DNA of 13,283 bases from Phycisphaerales bacterium (lineage in GTDB: Bacteria > Planctomycetota > Phycisphaerae > Sedimentisphaerales > Anaerohalosphaeraceae): NCBI GenBank assembly GCA_011053245.1, contig DRGS01000010.1, positions 1 to 13,283 of the forward strand, given 5' to 3'. The notes beneath the pieces are model-generated. The model did no database searches. It saw only the letters and a list, made by a program, of their open reading frames with translations, and was not told the DNA's origin. The position numbers and the translations under genes were made by a program. Within the stretch, counting starts at the first letter, position 1. Every line of letters begins with the position of its first letter. This document shows positions 1 through 7,563 of this stretch, one piece after another.

Positions 1-561
1 GCACCATTCTTCGTGCCATTTGGTTCTGCCGAGAGCTGCAAGTTCGTCCGCCATTTTTTCGGCTATGCCAGTCAGGAATCTTGTATCGTCGCTTGCATAT
101 TTTAGCAGCGAATCGGGAAGCGGCCGACGGGACCAATCGGCACGCTGGTTTCGTTTCGATAATACTATGTCGCAGAACCGCTCGGTAAGAGCAGAGAGGC
201 TGAACTTTTCATAGCCCAGAAGCTGGGCGGCGATCATCGTATCGAATATCGGAACCTTTGGCGAAAAGTCAAATGACGAGAGCATCATCCGAAGATCGTA
301 ACCGGCATCGTGGATTATCAGCCGCTTATGGGCGAGGACCTCCATGAAAACGGTAAGATCCTCTTCGGCTAATGGGTCGACGATATAATGCTTGCCGTCG
401 AATGATAGTTGTATGAGACAGACTTTTTGGAAATAGTGGTGGAAGCTGTCGGCTTCGATGTCTATGGCTACGCGGTCTACATGGCGAATTTCAGTGACGA
501 GTGAATCGATCGCCGATTGATATGCCGCATAAATATACGAATGGTCCGCTTGATTCTTCAA
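1..561 (-). CDS. rnd: Ribonuclease D-type DEDDy 3'-5' exonuclease, N-terminal part (runs off the left edge)
   Basis: The frame is open from a TTG codon at 561 to the window edge (187 codons), so the C-terminal part, where HRDC domains normally sit, is not visible. RNase D trims the 3' ends of tRNA and other structured RNAs in the cytoplasm. All three DEDDy exonuclease motifs are present: Exo I with D34 and E36 in AIDIEADSF, Exo II with D89 in HDAGYDLRMM, and Exo III with Y155 and D159 in YASDDTRFL. The sequence ADWSRRPL just before Exo III is typical of RNase D. No ATG or GTG lies in frame close to the expected N-terminus. TTG at 561 puts the protein start just ahead of the first conserved strand, but it has no Shine-Dalgarno and almost coincides with the predicted transcription start. 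The only nearby ATG (530) is in another frame and stops after 17 codons. The family call is secure; the start is tentative. Confidence 0.88.
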   Translation of the reverse strand, partial: MKNQADHSYIYAAYQSAIDSLVTEIRHVDRVAIDIEADSFHHYFQKVCLIQLSFDGKHYIVDPLAEEDLTVFMEVLAHKRLIIHDAGYDLRMMLSSFDFSPKVPIFDTMIAAQLLGYEKFSLSALTERFCDIVLSKRNQRADWSRRPLPDSLLKYASDDTRFLTGIAEKMADELAALGRTKWHEEWC

Positions 562-568
562 GCCGTTG

Positions 569-597
569 AGTATGACCGGCCAATGAGCTTTTGTCAA
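569..597 (-). promoter_or_regulatory. Sigma70-like promoter of the RNase D gene
   Basis: On the minus strand a perfect -35 TTGACA (597..592) is followed by a 17-base spacer and a -10 CATACT (574..569, 4 of 6 consensus bases). The predicted start of transcription falls at about 562, immediately before the TTG start codon at 561, so the message would have essentially no leader. It is placed correctly to serve RNase D independently of the efflux operon upstream. Seen directly from sequence; activity is inferred. Confidence 0.6.
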
Positions 598-630
598 ACG
601 AAAACCGAAAAGACGGCGTTTAGGCCCATC

Positions 631-654
631 CACGGCCAAGCAAGCTTGACCGTG
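631..654 (-). terminator. Hairpin after the efflux operon
   Basis: CACGGCCAAGC and GCTTGACCGTG form an inverted repeat around a two-base centre. On the minus-strand transcript the one mismatch becomes a G-U pair, giving at least 9 stable pairs with a 6-base loop. It begins 18 bases after the stop codon of the RND permease gene and precedes the promoter of the RNase D gene. There is no clear U-tract behind it, so it is a probable but not classical intrinsic terminator. Confidence 0.5.
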
Positions 655-672
655 CCACCCGTTTTGGGAGCG

Positions 673-3600
673 TTACGAGTCGTCTTTTTTGCCTCTTATC
701 GCGGCGGGTATCGCTTTTACATCCTCGATGATCATGTACAATGACGGGACGAGAATGAGCGTTATCAATGTGGCAAACGCGACTCCGAAAGCCAGACTTA
801 TCGCCATTGGGATAAGAAAGCGTGCTTGGAGGCTCTTTTCGAGGAGCATGGGAACGAGGCCAAAAAATGTTGTCAGTGTCGTTAGCATGATAGGCCTGAA
901 TCTGCGTGTGACCGAGTCGCTTACGACCTGGCCGAGTTCGATACCTTCTGCGCGTTCGCGATTGATCAGGTCGATCATGATCAGCGAATCGTTGACGACA
1001 ACGCCTGAAAGCGCGACGATCCCGAACAGTGAAAGTAAGCCAAGATTAAACCCCATGATGATATGGCCCATCGTCGCGCCGACCAAGCCGAATGGTATGG
1101 CGGACATAACGATAACCGGTTGAATGTAGCTTTTGAACTGTACGGCGAGTAGTCCGTATATCGCCAGCAGCGCGAGTGGAAAAGCGACGCGGAGGGAACC
1201 GAACGATTCTGCTCTTGCTTCCTGTTCTCCTCCGAATCGAAATTGCAGGCCCGGATAATGACTTCGCAGTTCGGGCAGGAGAGTTTGCTTGAGATCGTCA
1301 TTGATCTCATTTGCATTTGCCTGGGCTTCGTCGACATCGGCTGAGACGGTTACGACCCTTCTGCGGTCGACCCGGCGTATGCTGCTAAAGGCTCTACCAT
1401 ATTGAACGTCGGCGACGGTTTTGAAAGGTATCTCGGCTTGGCCTGGCAATCTTATCCTCATGTTCTCAATGTCAGATATGCTCTTTCGTTCTTCCTGCGG
1501 GTATCGGATCATCACGCGGACATCGTCTCTGCCCCTTTGTATCCTCTGGGCCTCTTCGCCGTAGAAGCCCTGCCGGACCTGCCTTGCGAGATCCGAAAGC
1601 GTAAGGCCCAGCGTTCTTCCGGTATCTTTCAAAGCCAGTTTGAGTTCCTGTTTTCCCTCTTCGAAACTGTCGGAGATATCGCTAACGCCTTCGTATTGGC
1701 TGAGCGAACCTTTTAATTGTTCGGTTGCTGCCAGGAGTGTGTCAAAATTTTTGTGTGATAGCTCGACATTTATAGGATCGGCGGACCATAACAGTTCCGA
1801 CATGAATCGCAGCTTTGATATGCCCGGTATTTCGCCTACCAGATTCCGCCATCGGTTCTTCATAACAGTCGATGAAACGTTTCGTTCTTCACCTCCTAAG
1901 AGTTCTATGTTGACCTCGGCCAGGTGAGCGGAGGATATTCCGGTCGCTGTGGTGGACTCGGGTCCGCGATCTTCGTTTGCGGGATGCTGACCGATGGTTG
2001 TAGCAACGTGTTTGAACATGGAAATATCATCTGTGCGTTTGGCATCGAATTCCTGCCTGACCTGTTCGGCGGCGGCCTCTATTTTTTTGACCACTTCAGT
2101 TGTCTTTTCGATGGGCGTTCCCTGCGGCATTGTGAGCGTCGCGACCATATTGTCGGCTTCGACGGAGTCTATGAATACAACCTTTATGTATCCGCCCTTT
2201 ATGAGGCCGACAGTTGCGAAAAGTATCGCTATCCCGAAAGCTAAGGTTACATATCGCCATCGGACAGCGAACATCGCGAACGGATTGAAGAAGCGTGCTA
2301 CAAACCTCTCCAACAACTGACTTATCGCGCGGTGGAAATTCATTATAGGGCCGGAAGCTTTGCCAGTACCTCTTCGTTGTTTGCCCGAAAGATGAGCAGG
2401 GAGTATCAGAAGCGCTTCGACGAGTGAGACTACGAGTACGCTTATGACGACGATCGGTATGACGCGGAGGAACTTGCCCATCATGCCGGTGATATAAAGC
2501 AGCGGTGTAAATGCGCATATCGTCGTAAGGACCGCCATTGTGACGGGCCCGACCATTTCGCGAACACCTTTGATGGCGGCGGCGGTATAGTCCATTCCCT
2601 GCTGGCGGTAAGTAAAAATGTTTTCGCCGACTACGATAGCATCATCGACGACGATACCGAGCGAAAGGATAAATGCAAAGAGCGAGATCATATTCAAAGA
2701 AACATCGAACATGGGCATCAGCCAGAAGGCTCCGAGGAAAGATATCGGTATGCCCATGGTCGTCCAGAATGCAAGGCGTATATCGAGAAAGAGCGTCAGG
2801 CAAATAAATACAAGTGTAAGACCGATGTAGCCGTTTCTTTTTAGAAGATCGATCCTTGACCTTAGTAAGATGGAGCGGTCATTCCATGTTGATAGCGAAA
2901 TGCCCGCTGGCAAAGCGCCCCTTTTCTCCTGGAGGTATTCTTTTACCGTATCGGCGACATCGAGGGCGTCCTGATCGCCAACGCGAAAAACCTTTAATGA
3001 CGAAGCCGGCTTACCGTCGAAACGTGCCGACATTTCGGAATCGTCGAATCCGTCTACGACCGTAGCGATATCTCCGAGCCTTATTCTTGTACCGTCGGTT
3101 CTTGTTAGAACGATTATCTGTTCAAACTCCGGGCCGGTATACTTTTGCCCCTTTGTGCGGACGAGCACCTCACCGCCTGCGGTCCTGACCGAACCTGCGG
3201 GAATATCAAGAGACGATTTTCTGACCGCAGCGGCGATCTGGTCGAAACTGAGGTTGTACCTTCTGAGGTTTTTTTCCGAGACCTCGATAGACATTTCGTA
3301 CGCTCTGACGCCGGAGACGTAGACCTGAGAGATATTGTTCATTGCGGTAAGGTCATCTCGTATTTCGTTGGCTATCTCTTTAAGGGTTCTTTCCGCAGCA
3401 TCGCCGTAAACAACTATTGTAACCACTTCGCTGCGGGTCTTTATCTCTGTGATGATCGGCTTTTCGGTTTCTTCAGGGAAAGTGATTATCGTGTCGATCT
3501 CTGCTTTGATATCGTCGAGTACCTCTTTTACATCGGCGTATTCGTCAACCTCGACGGTGATCATGCCTGCGCCTTCGGCGGCGGTTGAGTATATTTTTTT

Positions 3601-3855
3601 GATACCGTCCACTGCGACGATCTTTTCTTCTACTCTTAGACAGACACCCTCTTCGACCTCAGCGGGCGTAGCTCCCCGGTACGGCACGGTGATTATTATC
3701 ATGTCCACGCTCAACTCGGGGAATATCTCGACTTTCATCGTGAAGATCGTCAAGAGGCCCGCCGAGACTATAAGGATCATCAGTAGATTTGCGGCTACGT
3801 GATTTGCGGCAAACCATGCCAGCGGTCCTTTTTTTTCTTCAAGCAGTTCAGTCAT
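673..3855 (-). CDS. RND (AcrB/HAE1-like) efflux permease, inner-membrane subunit
   Basis: The protein has 1060 residues from the preferred ATG at 3855; an ATG at 3885 would add ten. It is the proton-driven inner-membrane pump of a tripartite efflux system. The layout is RND-like: a first membrane helix after WFAANHVAANLL, a large periplasmic porter domain, a helix bundle with the proton-relay pair D404-D405 in GIVVDDAIVVGEN, a second periplasmic domain, and a C-terminal bundle with RRFRPIMLTTLTTFFG and FLIPMAISLAFG. In TM10 the position of AcrB Lys940 is Asn955 followed by Asp956 (GVVVNDSLI), so the relay differs in detail from AcrB. Length fits the family (about 1030-1070). The chosen start overlaps the adaptor stop by 8 bases (ATGACTGA), a translational-coupling arrangement; the 3885 start would overlap by 38. 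The substrate cannot be told from sequence. Confidence 0.95.
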   Translation of the reverse strand: MTELLEEKKGPLAWFAANHVAANLLMILIVSAGLLTIFTMKVEIFPELSVDMIIITVPYRGATPAEVEEGVCLRVEEKIVAVDGIKKIYSTAAEGAGMITVEVDEYADVKEVLDDIKAEIDTIITFPEETEKPIITEIKTRSEVVTIVVYGDAAERTLKEIANEIRDDLTAMNNISQVYVSGVRAYEMSIEVSEKNLRRYNLSFDQIAAAVRKSSLDIPAGSVRTAGGEVLVRTKGQKYTGPEFEQIIVLTRTDGTRIRLGDIATVVDGFDDSEMSARFDGKPASSLKVFRVGDQDALDVADTVKEYLQEKRGALPAGISLSTWNDRSILLRSRIDLLKRNGYIGLTLVFICLTLFLDIRLAFWTTMGIPISFLGAFWLMPMFDVSLNMISLFAFILSLGIVVDDAIVVGENIFTYRQQGMDYTAAAIKGVREMVGPVTMAVLTTICAFTPLLYITGMMGKFLRVIPIVVISVLVVSLVEALLILPAHLSGKQRRGTGKASGPIMNFHRAISQLLERFVARFFNPFAMFAVRWRYVTLAFGIAILFATVGLIKGGYIKVVFIDSVEADNMVATLTMPQGTPIEKTTEVVKKIEAAAEQVRQEFDAKRTDDISMFKHVATTIGQHPANEDRGPESTTATGISSAHLAEVNIELLGGEERNVSSTVMKNRWRNLVGEIPGISKLRFMSELLWSADPINVELSHKNFDTLLAATEQLKGSLSQYEGVSDISDSFEEGKQELKLALKDTGRTLGLTLSDLARQVRQGFYGEEAQRIQRGRDDVRVMIRYPQEERKSISDIENMRIRLPGQAEIPFKTVADVQYGRAFSSIRRVDRRRVVTVSADVDEAQANANEINDDLKQTLLPELRSHYPGLQFRFGGEQEARAESFGSLRVAFPLALLAIYGLLAVQFKSYIQPVIVMSAIPFGLVGATMGHIIMGFNLGLLSLFGIVALSGVVVNDSLIMIDLINRERAEGIELGQVVSDSVTRRFRPIMLTTLTTFFGLVPMLLEKSLQARFLIPMAISLAFGVAFATLITLILVPSLYMIIEDVKAIPAAIRGKKDDS

Positions 3856-5065
3856 TGCTATGTGCCTTTTCGGTTTCCTCTGCAAGCTGGGTTCTTATTT
3901 TCATGCCAGCGGTTGCGGTGTCCAGTGCGCTTGTGATTATGACGGCACCGTCATCCAGTCCGGATGTTACATAGGCGTATTCCTTGTCATTTCTGGCTAT
4001 TTGTATCTGCTGAATATTCAGTGTGTCATCAACCGCTGTCCAGACCTGGTTGCCATTGCGCACGGCATGTCTTGGAATGCGGATCGTATTTTTCATGACC
4101 TTACCGGCAATGTTAACTTCGACGAACATCCCCGGTACAAGAGGCGGGCGTCCGTTTGATATTTTGAACGGATCCTTTACTTCTGCAACAACATTAACCA
4201 TCCGAGAAGCGGGATCGATGGTTCCTTCGGTCCTTGCAATGACAGCCGACCATGTATGGGTCTTGCCGGCGAAATCGGCGGTTACGACAGCCCGTGTAAG
4301 GTCGTCTTTGGAAGCTTTGCCGCTTACATAGCCCATTGGAACCTTAAACCATTGAAGTTCATGATCCTCGAGCGGGACAACTATCTCTACGCTCTCGGTT
4401 GAATAAACCGTAGCGACGGACTGGCCTGCCATTAGATACTGCCCGATGTCACCGGTTTCCTCGGCGATCCTTCCGTCAAACGGCATTGAGATAACGGTTC
4501 GTTTGAGATTTAGTTCTGCTGTTGCTAATTTTGCATTTGAGGCTTGGAGCTGCGCTTTAGCGTCTTTGATCTGCGGCTCTCTGAGTACCAGCGGCGAGGT
4601 CGGTTCTTTATCGGGATTGATGTCGGCCCATTCCTGTTTGGCTACGACAGCTTCTGCCAGTTCCGTATCAAGTCGAACCTGGTCGCGCGCGACAGCGGCT
4701 TGTGCAGCTTCGACAGCGAAGCGGTAATCGTCTGACTCGATGGTTATAAGTGCCTGACCGGCTTTGAAGAATCCGCCATTGACGAAATTCGGATGGCAGG
4801 CGATCACTTTACCCGATACCTGCGGGATGACCTTTACCTCAGCTTTGGGCTTAACGGTTCCGTAACCCTTGATCGTTATCTGTATGTCCTCAGCGTGAAC
4901 GATGGAGGCAGTGAGCAGCGGAGCAAGTTGCTTTATCTCTTTACGAGCGGGCGGTTTCTTAGAGGTCACAAGTTTTTTGGCGAGTTTGACTCCGCCTGCC
5001 AGTACGACAACGACCAGCGCTATCTGGATCAATGCTTTTTTTAGTTTGCTATTTATCTTTATCAT
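3848..5065 (-). CDS. RND efflux periplasmic adaptor (membrane fusion protein, HlyD/AcrA-like)
   Basis: The 405-residue protein bridges the inner-membrane pump and the outer-membrane channel in the periplasm. It has a short N-terminal cytoplasmic stretch and one membrane segment at about 9-27, with no lipobox cysteine, so it is anchored by a helix rather than lipid. The lipoyl/barrel-sandwich halves lie at about 60-110 (with PQVSGKV at 81-87) and 192-225 (with MPFDGRIAEETGDIG). They flank an Ala- and Gln-rich alpha-hairpin at about 111-190 that would contact the channel. The beta-barrel and membrane-proximal regions follow, with the family motif VPGMFVEV near 320-327. The ATG at 5065 has an upstream AGGT about 9 bases away and follows the outer-membrane factor stop by 14 bases. 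The last 8 bases overlap the permease start. Length is typical of the family. Confidence 0.93.
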   Translation of the reverse strand: MIKINSKLKKALIQIALVVVVLAGGVKLAKKLVTSKKPPARKEIKQLAPLLTASIVHAEDIQITIKGYGTVKPKAEVKVIPQVSGKVIACHPNFVNGGFFKAGQALITIESDDYRFAVEAAQAAVARDQVRLDTELAEAVVAKQEWADINPDKEPTSPLVLREPQIKDAKAQLQASNAKLATAELNLKRTVISMPFDGRIAEETGDIGQYLMAGQSVATVYSTESVEIVVPLEDHELQWFKVPMGYVSGKASKDDLTRAVVTADFAGKTHTWSAVIARTEGTIDPASRMVNVVAEVKDPFKISNGRPPLVPGMFVEVNIAGKVMKNTIRIPRHAVRNGNQVWTAVDDTLNIQQIQIARNDKEYAYVTSGLDDGAVIITSALDTATAGMKIRTQLAEETEKAHSND

Positions 5066-5079
5066 TTTTCGCTACCTGT

Positions 5080-6516
5080 TTAATTTTGTTCCTCTAATTC
5101 TACGTCCCAATCACCGCCAAGAGCCAGAAACAAGTCTATTCCGGCTTCGAATCGTTCTCCTGTGGCGAGGGCAAGTTCGTTTTCGACGTTTCTTCTTCGT
5201 CTCTCGGTTTCAAGCAATAGAATAAGTTTCTCTACGCCGCGGCTGTAGCGGGTCCTTGCGAGGTTCTCGGCTTTATATGCTTCATCGACGGCAACCTTGA
5301 GTTCGTTGATCCTTTCCGCTAACAAATTTTGCTTAACGAGTGCGTCCTCTACTTCGCGCATGGCGATAAGAACGGTCTGGGCGTAATTATGTGCGGCTTG
5401 TTCGGCTCTTGCCTTGGCGGCTTTTACCTGTGCCCTTAGCTGTCCGCCCTTCCAGATCGGTGCCGCTAATGCGAAGATCGCCGAGTACACCTGAACGTCA
5501 TCGTTAAACATCATTGAAGATGTGTCACTGCTATAGCCGCCGCTTGCTGTGAAAGTAAGGTCGGGATACATTGCTGCAATGCTTACGCCTACGCGGTTGG
5601 TCGCGGCTTGAAGTCGCATCTCGGCTGCGTGAACGTCTGGTCTTCTGTCCAGCAGCCATGCGGGGATAACTGCCGGCGGCGCAGGGTTTGGGGGCAAGTC
5701 TTTGAGTTCAAAGTTCAACTGCTTAGATGTTGCCGGTCGCCTGCCTAACAAAACATCGAGTGAGTGGCTGGTAAGTATAGCCGACTGACGTATCCTCGGA
5801 GCGATCGCTTTTGCCGAGGCGAGGTTTTCCTTGGCAAGGTGGACATCGAGAGGAGCGGTAAGCCCCCGCTCGTATCTTCTCTCAACGATGCGAAGAGTCT
5901 CGACGCGACTTTTGATATTGGCGTTGGCTATGGCAAGGAGCGACTGCTGGGTTGCGATCCGTACGCGTGCCCGAACGACCTGCGCGACGATACTATGAGT
6001 GATCGCTATGCGGTCGTCCATTGTGGCGGTGAGGTCAGCGGCGGCGGCGAGATCGGATCGTCTCAATTTACCGAAGATGTCGGTGATGTAGCTTATGGAC
6101 AGATCCTGCGAATATGTTTGCGATATGAAATTCACCCGTCCGCCCGGCAAGTTGAAAGACGACTGTGAGCGTAGCTTGCTTCCAGAATATGACACGTCCG
6201 GCAAACGTCTGCCGTGGACATCGGCGAGAATTGCTACGGATTCCTGTACGCGAGCAGCAGCGGCCTTTAGATCATAGTTATTCTTCAGGGCCGTCTGAAC
6301 CATTTCGGCAGTGACCGGATCGGCGAAATGACGCCACCAGTCTGTCACCTCGGCAAGCTCGTTAGCATCGGCGGGAGAATTTACAAAGCTTTCGGCTGAA
6401 GTTGCCGGCGTCTGCGGGCGCGTATAGTCCGGGCCCAACATGCAGCCCTGGATCAGGATGCAGATCAATGCGGCGGCCAATACGGTCAAGCGAGTTTTAT
6501 TGATCTTCGTTTTCAT
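5080..6516 (-). CDS. Outer-membrane efflux channel lipoprotein, NodT/OprM family
   Basis: The 478-residue protein is the TolC-like trimeric channel of the efflux pump. The N-terminus is a lipoprotein signal: a basic stretch, a hydrophobic core, then LIQGC with acylated Cys25, followed by MLGPDYTRP, a hallmark of the NodT branch. Further family marks are DIFGKLRRS (146-154), RRYERGL (213-219), LLGRRP (256-261) and LLDRRPDV (288-295). The internal repeat is visible in the second half as RYSRGV. Its ATG lies inside the last codons of the tetR gene (20-base overlap), and the adaptor gene follows 14 bases downstream. It therefore belongs to one operon with the regulator, adaptor and permease. Nothing looks truncated. 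Confidence 0.94.
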   Translation of the reverse strand: MKTKINKTRLTVLAAALICILIQGCMLGPDYTRPQTPATSAESFVNSPADANELAEVTDWWRHFADPVTAEMVQTALKNNYDLKAAAARVQESVAILADVHGRRLPDVSYSGSKLRSQSSFNLPGGRVNFISQTYSQDLSISYITDIFGKLRRSDLAAAADLTATMDDRIAITHSIVAQVVRARVRIATQQSLLAIANANIKSRVETLRIVERRYERGLTAPLDVHLAKENLASAKAIAPRIRQSAILTSHSLDVLLGRRPATSKQLNFELKDLPPNPAPPAVIPAWLLDRRPDVHAAEMRLQAATNRVGVSIAAMYPDLTFTASGGYSSDTSSMMFNDDVQVYSAIFALAAPIWKGGQLRAQVKAAKARAEQAAHNYAQTVLIAMREVEDALVKQNLLAERINELKVAVDEAYKAENLARTRYSRGVEKLILLLETERRRRNVENELALATGERFEAGIDLFLALGGDWDVELEEQN

Positions 6517-7192
6517 TTGCGTTCTTTGTATATGCCCTGATACCGGCTGCGGAAAACTTAACGATATGCTTTAAGTTCAGTTCCAGATCGAACAGGGGTG
6601 ACTTTTTTATCTTTTCATCTGATACCAGATTTTGTATCGTCGCGACTCGTGCAAGCTGAGCAGCCAGCGATTGTATCGACAGCAATGCATCCTGCTTTGA
6701 CAACTCAGGACAAACAACCTTCAATGCCTTGAGCAACTCCTCTATGATCGGCCCGATCAGCAGCTCAAAGAGCATCCCTTCCGGCAAGTTCTTATCTATC
6801 ATCTCGCGTATGAACAGTTTCAGAGTGTGGCAGCCATACTCCTGGCCGATAAGCGGCTCCATGAACGCCTCTGCAAAGGCTGTCAACAATTCTTCGAGCG
6901 TTACTTTATGGTTGCCGGCCGCCATTACCTGACGGATACGGCTGATGCGAAGTTCTCTGAGCAGATCCAGCCGCTGGCGGCAAACTTCGATATAAAGTTT
7001 CTGCTTGCCGCCAAAGTAGTAGTTTACGGCTGCGACGTTGCAATTAGCGGCAGATGTTATCTGTCTTATTGAAACGCCATCCAGCCCTTTTTCCGCAAAA
7101 AGCTTTTCCGCAGCCATTAAGGTCCTTTCGCGAGCATCATCGCCGCTTTCGCAGCCTCTTGTATCCGGACTTATATTCTCTGATTTTTCCAT
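6497..7192 (-). CDS. TetR/AcrR-family regulator (CerR-like C-terminal domain), probable repressor of the efflux operon
   Basis: The protein has 231 residues from the ATG at 7192. An upstream in-frame ATG at 7267 would add 25 residues, but that ATG lies upstream of the -35 element, so the transcript from the promoter seen here cannot contain it. The 7192 start has GGTGG four bases upstream. The TetR helix-turn-helix is at about 23-70: an AAEKLFAEKGLDGVS helix, then IRQITSAANCNVAAVNYYF and GGKQKLY. The sequence VAAVNYYFGGK resembles the CecR/YbiH (CerR-type) group more than TetR proper. The remaining 150 residues are helical ligand-binding domain. It is the first gene of the operon, overlapping the outer-membrane factor start by 20 bases, and its promoter carries an inverted repeat. 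Autoregulation of the whole operon with release by a pump substrate is the natural inference. Confidence 0.92.
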   Translation of the reverse strand: MEKSENISPDTRGCESGDDARERTLMAAEKLFAEKGLDGVSIRQITSAANCNVAAVNYYFGGKQKLYIEVCRQRLDLLRELRISRIRQVMAAGNHKVTLEELLTAFAEAFMEPLIGQEYGCHTLKLFIREMIDKNLPEGMLFELLIGPIIEELLKALKVVCPELSKQDALLSIQSLAAQLARVATIQNLVSDEKIKKSPLFDLELNLKHIVKFSAAGIRAYTKNANENEDQ

Positions 7193-7215
7193 GATCCACC
7201 AAATTAAAACAATCG

Positions 7216-7248
7216 ATTCAAACGATAGTATAAAACATTTGTTTGAAT
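7216..7248. promoter_or_regulatory. Candidate operator: ATTCAAAC-N17-GTTTGAAT
   Basis: Perfect 8-base arms ATTCAAAC (7216..7223) and GTTTGAAT (7241..7248) are separated by 17 bases. The 33-base palindrome covers the -10 box and most of the -10/-35 spacer of the tetR-efflux promoter, so a dimer or pair of dimers bound here would block RNA polymerase. A smaller near-palindrome, AAACA/TGTTT, lies inside the right half. Binding by the TetR protein encoded next door is inferred from position only. Confidence 0.6.
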
Positions 7249-7255
7249 TTGTCAA
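7227..7255 (-). promoter_or_regulatory. Promoter of the tetR-efflux operon
   Basis: On the minus strand TTGACA (7255..7250), a 17-base spacer and TATACT (7232..7227) form a near-consensus sigma70-type promoter. The start of transcription would be near 7220, giving a leader of about 28 bases before the ATG at 7192. Upstream of the -35 the DNA is strongly A/T-tracted, including a perfect 16-base palindrome of A and T at 7277..7292, which could act as an UP element. This strength fits an operon kept off by a repressor. Confidence 0.8.
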
Positions 7256-7484
7256 TTCTTTTTTCAATTTTCAAAAATTTTTTATAAAAAATGTTGCCTG
7301 GGGTACCTCATATTATAGCCCGGGAGGACAAGACACCCTGTTTCGCAAGGATCGCTGTGTACGTTAACCTGTTGTTATATATGATTTTATGTGAAATAGC
7401 ACTATTACTGAGATCACATCATAGTCAGTTTGGCCCATAAATAAATCGCTGGGAAGGGATATTTTGAATTTTTTTGTTTTTTAT
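7256..7484. other. Divergent intergenic region between the efflux operon and the glycosyltransferase gene
   Basis: Apart from the two promoters at its edges, the 371-base gap between the two start codons holds an A/T-rich stretch to about 7295. This includes the perfect palindrome at 7277..7292 (A, six T, AT, six A, T). After it comes a mixed-composition stretch with no open frame I believe, no clear terminator and no tRNA. Weak 5-base inverted repeats such as ACTGA...TCAGT near 7408-7430 are within chance expectation. Confidence 0.6.
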
Positions 7485-7513
7485 TTGACATCTCGTCATC
7501 CCACATATAAAAT
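7485..7513 (+). promoter_or_regulatory. Promoter of the glycosyltransferase-xthA pair
   Basis: TTGACA (7485..7490), a 17-base spacer and TAAAAT (7508..7513) match the sigma70 consensus at 6/6 and 5/6. T-rich sequence precedes the -35. Transcription would begin near 7520, giving a leader of about 43 bases before the ATG at 7564. It is also upstream of the alternative ATG at 7543. Confidence 0.78.
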
Positions 7514-7563
7514 CAAGGGGCGTATCGGTATGTGTTTCTTCTATGTTAATTAAGGTATGCAAA

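Noticed and set aside
517..744. 75-codon plus-strand frame between the RNase D and RND genes
   Set aside because: It is antisense to the RNase D start, its promoter, the hairpin and the permease end; there is no ribosome site and no family resemblance.
7193..7267. 25-residue N-terminal extension of the TetR protein from ATG 7267
   Set aside because: The extension lies over the promoter and operator, and its start would be upstream of the -35 element, so it could not be on the transcript.
7543..7563. Upstream ATG at 7543 as the glycosyltransferase start
   Set aside because: No ribosome site precedes it, while the ATG at 7564 has AAGG at 8 bases and leads directly into the conserved RIAFIASFPP strand.
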